From contig VENA01000030.1 in assembly GCA_009711785.1 (NCBI GenBank), positions 42,912 to 106,911 on the forward strand: 64,000 bases of DNA, given 5' to 3'. Below the pieces are notes generated by a model that saw only the letters and a program-made list of their open reading frames with translations, had not been told where the DNA came from and did no database searches. A program made the position numbers and the translations under genes. The stretch's first letter is position 1, and each line of letters opens with the position of its first letter. Shown one piece after another: positions 63,780 through 64,000 of this stretch. This DNA is from Bacillota bacterium. GTDB lineage: Bacteria; Bacillota; Clostridia; Tissierellales; MES13.

Positions 63780-64000
63780 CGAGTAGCTAGAAAATAGGAT
63801 AATTAATCCTATTTTCTTTGCTCTCACAGAACCGGACTTACGTTTGCCGTATCCGGCTCCTGAAATTTCTTACCTAACTAATAATAGTTAGACAACAACC
63901 CAACTTCATATTCTGTTAAATCAATAAGTTCAAGGTCATGGAAATATTTATTGGGAAGAAGTCTGTGAATAATGTGTACTTTTGAATTTTTCCACTTAGT
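63780..64000 (-). mobile_element. 3' end of a group II intron
   Basis: On the minus strand a domain V hairpin is at 63829-63859: GAGCCGGA pairs with TCCGGTTC, TACG with CGTA, with a 2-base AG bulge and the conserved AGC triad. A domain VI-like hairpin follows at 63790-63816. A reverse-transcriptase-end frame lies upstream. The intron continues beyond the window edge. Confidence 0.85.
63878..64000 (-). CDS. C-terminal end of group II intron reverse transcriptase/maturase
   Basis: Forty residues plus stop (start TKWKNSKVHIIHRLL, end VGLLSNYY), open to the window edge. The stop lies 18 bases upstream of domain V, as expected for an intron-encoded protein whose gene ends in domain IV. Family assignment rests on that position rather than on conserved motifs, which lie outside the window. 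Confidence 0.65.
   Translation of the reverse strand, partial: TKWKNSKVHIIHRLLPNKYFHDLELIDLTEYEVGLLSNYY

Noticed and set aside
63790..63816. Domain VI hairpin read as a terminator
   Set aside because: No T-run follows on either strand; position after domain V explains it better.
1..64000. CRISPR array, rRNA or tRNA genes
   Set aside because: No regularly spaced direct repeats and no tRNA/rRNA-like conserved segments were seen by eye on either strand; a tRNAscan or Infernal run would settle this.

Overview
The window is one chromosomal segment of a low-GC, endospore-forming, anaerobic member of the Firmicutes (Clostridia; possibly Tissierellales-like, but genus not determinable here). Support: very A+T-rich DNA (roughly 70% A+T by eye), strong AGGAGG ribosome sites with many TTG/GTG starts, sporulation genes (spoIIM, two dacF-type carboxypeptidases, ytfJ/gerW, spoVK, spoVS), a ferredoxin-dependent 2-oxoacid oxidoreductase, and the Clostridia-type fusion of IspH with S1 domains. 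Most genes are housekeeping; no prophage, CRISPR array, rRNA or tRNA gene was seen.

Layout. 1-7.4 kb: end of a DUF3866 gene, ADP-ribose NUDIX hydrolase, spoIIM, xerD, then a nucleoside-salvage operon (deoB, two tandem purine nucleoside phosphorylases, pdp). 7.5-16.2 kb: dacF, a site-2 protease, scpA-scpB, DUF2953-ytfJ, a second dacF paralogue, an uncharacterised pair of flavin/Fe-S proteins, and an rRNA pseudouridine synthase. 16.3-20.3 kb: GNAT, mnmM-like methyltransferase, a carboxyltransferase without biotin domain, an unknown minus-strand gene and surE. 20.4-24 kb: kor operon (delta-alpha-beta-gamma) followed by an RpiR-type regulator. 24.1-28.8 kb: histidine phosphatase, an anchored unknown protein, a decayed aroH (chorismate mutase), cmk, plsC and ispH-rpsA. 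29-34 kb: accessory stretch with MerR and MocR regulators, a potassium channel, unknown genes and long non-coding or decayed DNA. 34.3-45.2 kb: miaB, mutS-mutL-miaA-hfq, spoVK, a small GTPase / UbiA-like membrane protein / small CxxC protein trio, and a YnbB-type PLP enzyme. 45.2-49.1 kb: the strand-switch zone with lexA, a divergent yneA-like SOS gene, a tyrosine recombinase, a palindrome-rich gap and uvsE. 49.2-63.7 kb, minus strand: purB, padR, PHP phosphoesterase, spoVS, rny, recA, cinA, pgsA, rimO, mnmH, ftsK/spoIIIE, uppP, tepA. The right edge cuts the 3' end of a group II intron.

The left block runs on the plus strand and the right block on the minus strand, meeting at 45-49 kb. The gene families match two regions that lie on opposite sides of the terminus in Bacillus subtilis, so the zone could be near a replication terminus. 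DNA-damage control is readable directly: four LexA boxes lie between lexA and yneA and a fifth in front of recA.

Most interesting for follow-up: the second purine nucleoside phosphorylase carries MTAP-like base-recognition residues; the GTPase/mini-UbiA/CxxC trio; the flavin/Fe-S pair; the palindrome cluster and dif-like site near the recombinase gene; the long promoter-leader of rny; the decayed aroH; and several small genes (41, 49 and 58 residues).
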